Made by a program: the position numbers and the translations under genes
The notes under the pieces: model-generated
The model's database searches: none
What the model was told of the DNA's origin: nothing
Seen by the model: only the letters and a program-made list of their open reading frames with translations
NCBI GenBank assembly: GCA_040509055.1
Contig: JBEVLT010000277.1
Location: 1 to 8,233, forward strand
Source of the DNA: JAJKIP01 sp040509055
GTDB lineage: Bacteria; Bacteroidota; Bacteroidia; Chitinophagales; Chitinophagaceae
Direction of reading: 5' to 3'
DNA length: 8,233 nt
Shown: piece after piece, positions 6,750 through 8,233 of the stretch
Layout of the letters: every line of letters begins with the position of its first letter
How positions within the stretch are numbered: position 1 is the stretch's first letter

Positions 6750-8231
6750 ATGACACCCTCACAAAAATTCCTGGCGAAGCTCGGTTTGAAAGAACCGGCT
6801 ATAGCAGTACCCACCGTCACCAATAACAACCCTGAAAAAGAAAACGACCGCCGCTCCTTCCTGAAAAAAACCGCGCTGGGCGGTATTACACTGGGAGGCG
6901 CACTGGCCCTCTCGCCCTTCGAGGAGATCATTGCCCAAAGCACGCAGAAGGTGAGCCGGTACTCAGGCCCTTCCGACCTGAAGATAACGGACATGCGCTA
7001 CTGCGTGATCCAGAATGTAGGCCGCACGCCCATCATCCGCATCGATACCAACCAGGGCATTTACGGTCTGGGTGAAGTAAGGGACGGCGCCGATGAACGC
7101 TATGCCCTGATGCTGAAAAGCCGCATCCTGAACCAGAACCCGTGCAACGTGGAAATGCTTTTTAAAATGATCCGGCAGTTTGGCGGTCATGCCCGCCAGG
7201 GCGGTGGTGTATGTGCCGTGGAAATGGCGCTCTGGGACCTCTGCGGCAAAGCTTACAATGTACCCTGCTGGCAATTGCTGGGCGGGCGCTACCGCGATAA
7301 AATACGGATGTATGCCGACACGCCGGAGGCGCCTACGCTGGATGAGTTCAAGGCAAGGATCAAACACCGCCTCGAAGACCAGGGAATGACCTGGCTGAAA
7401 ATGGATATTTCCATCGGCGAGATCAAGAACAATCCGGGCTCGCTGGTGAACAGCAGGTTCTGGGGCGCCAACCTGGCGCAATGGAACGGCGGCTACATGG
7501 ATTATGCCAATACAAAGCACCCGTTTACCGGTATACAGATCACCGAAAAAGGGTTGGATGAAATGGCAAATATCATCAGCGAGGTGCGTTCCATTATCGG
7601 GTACGAGATACCCCTGTCTTCCGACCACTACGGCCACTTCGACCTGAACAATGCCATCCGCTTTGGTAAAAAAGCAGAGCCTTACCGCCTGGCCTGGCTG
7701 GAGGACATGGTGCCCTGGGAATATACCAGCCAGTATAAGACCATGTCGGATGCGCTCGAAACGCCGGTACTGACCGGTGAGGACATTTACCTGCTCAATG
7801 GGTTCAGGCCCCTGATCGATGCCGGCGCTGTCGATATCGTTCACCCCGACCTGGCTACTTCCGGCGGCCTGCTGGAAACGAAACGGATCGGGGACTATGC
7901 AGAAGAACACGGCGTAGCCATGGCGATGCACTTTGCCGGCACTCCTGTTTCGTTCATGGCCAACGTACACTGTGCGGCCGCCACGCAAAATTTTCTGGCT
8001 CTTGAGCACCATTCCCTGGACAGCGACTGGTGGGACAGCCTGGTGAAAACAACGGACGGCCGCAAGCTGTTTGAAAAGGGATTTGCCAATGTACCGCTTA
8101 CCGCCCCCGGACTGGGGATCGAGCTGGTGGAAGAAGAAATAAAAAAGCACCTGCACCCGAAGAACAAAAGCTATTTCGCGCCGACACCCGAGTGGAACGA
8201 GGTGCAATCGCATGACAGGACATGGAGCTAA
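6750..8231 (+). CDS. Tat-exported mandelate racemase/muconate lactonizing (enolase superfamily) enzyme, probable sugar-acid dehydratase
   Basis: The protein has 493 residues, longer than usual for the family because of a leader of about 65 residues and an internal insert. The twin-arginine motif RRSFLKK (34-40) is followed by a Gly/Ala/Leu-rich stretch (41-55), indicating folded export through Tat. The MLE N-terminal domain covers about 78-190 (ALWDLCGK, 160-167; LLGGRYRD, 176-183) and the barrel about 195-465. Metal ligands are D292, E318 and E344. The base dyad is D367/H394, with E419 later. The offsets D-26-E-26-E, then +23 Asp and +50 His, equal those of mandelate racemase as I recall them. 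The second strand has K217-M-D219 instead of KxK, as in dehydratase members that rely on the His-Asp dyad. Residues about 222-268 form an insert near where mannonate-dehydratase-like members also carry one. Abstraction of the alpha proton of a carboxylate is certain for the family; aldonate dehydration is inference. The stop codon lies two bases before the window edge. Confidence 0.93.
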   Translation: MTPSQKFLAKLGLKEPAIAVPTVTNNNPEKENDRRSFLKKTALGGITLGGALALSPFEEIIAQSTQKVSRYSGPSDLKITDMRYCVIQNVGRTPIIRIDTNQGIYGLGEVRDGADERYALMLKSRILNQNPCNVEMLFKMIRQFGGHARQGGGVCAVEMALWDLCGKAYNVPCWQLLGGRYRDKIRMYADTPEAPTLDEFKARIKHRLEDQGMTWLKMDISIGEIKNNPGSLVNSRFWGANLAQWNGGYMDYANTKHPFTGIQITEKGLDEMANIISEVRSIIGYEIPLSSDHYGHFDLNNAIRFGKKAEPYRLAWLEDMVPWEYTSQYKTMSDALETPVLTGEDIYLLNGFRPLIDAGAVDIVHPDLATSGGLLETKRIGDYAEEHGVAMAMHFAGTPVSFMANVHCAAATQNFLALEHHSLDSDWWDSLVKTTDGRKLFEKGFANVPLTAPGLGIELVEEEIKKHLHPKNKSYFAPTPEWNEVQSHDRTWS

Positions 8232-8233
8232 TA

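Noticed and set aside
6963..8213. Open frame of 416 codons on the minus strand, antisense to the enolase-superfamily gene
   Set aside because: The plus-strand frame has full family motifs with correct catalytic spacing. The antisense product is low-complexity, rich in His, Val and Gln, with no recognisable domain, as expected from the complement of a codon-biased gene.

Overview
The window looks like Bacteroidota DNA, most like a Chitinophagaceae-type soil or plant-associated member. The reasons are a SusC/RagA-type TonB-dependent receptor with its carboxypeptidase-regulatory-like N-terminal domain and TonB box, start codons without good Shine-Dalgarno sequences, A/T-rich promoter-like spacers, and a Tat-exported enzyme with a style of leader common in that phylum. 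The assignment to family level is inference; nothing here fixes a genus.

Layout. Positions 1-3112 (minus strand) hold almost all of a SusC-family outer-membrane importer, whose C-terminal end runs off the left edge. Positions 3113-3328 are a divergent control region with a short palindrome and a pair of TGTAC repeats. Rightward from 3329 lies one compact transcription unit: an AraC-family regulator (3329-4222), a gluconokinase-like FGGY carbohydrate kinase (4233-5744), a Sec-exported RraA-family protein (5784-6707) and a Tat-exported mandelate racemase/muconate lactonizing (enolase superfamily) enzyme (6750-8231). Gaps between these four genes are 10, 39 and 42 bases and contain no terminator-like hairpin, so they are probably co-transcribed, and the unit may continue past the right edge. 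There are no tRNA, rRNA, CRISPR or insertion-sequence features.

How it may work together (inference). The receptor would bring a carbohydrate or sugar acid across the outer membrane. The enolase-superfamily enzyme carries a complete metal site and a His-Asp dyad, which suits dehydration of a sugar acid to a 2-keto-3-deoxy acid. The RraA-family protein carries the D-X20-R-D metal motif of class II pyruvate aldolases and could cleave such a product. Both enzymes have export signals, whereas the kinase and the regulator are cytoplasmic, so the pathway would be split between periplasm and cytoplasm. The kinase keeps its sugar-side motifs but deviates from the FGGY consensus at several nucleotide-binding positions. 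The AraC regulator, next to the divergent promoter, is the obvious candidate to sense the substrate and switch both arms. The substrate cannot be named from this sequence.
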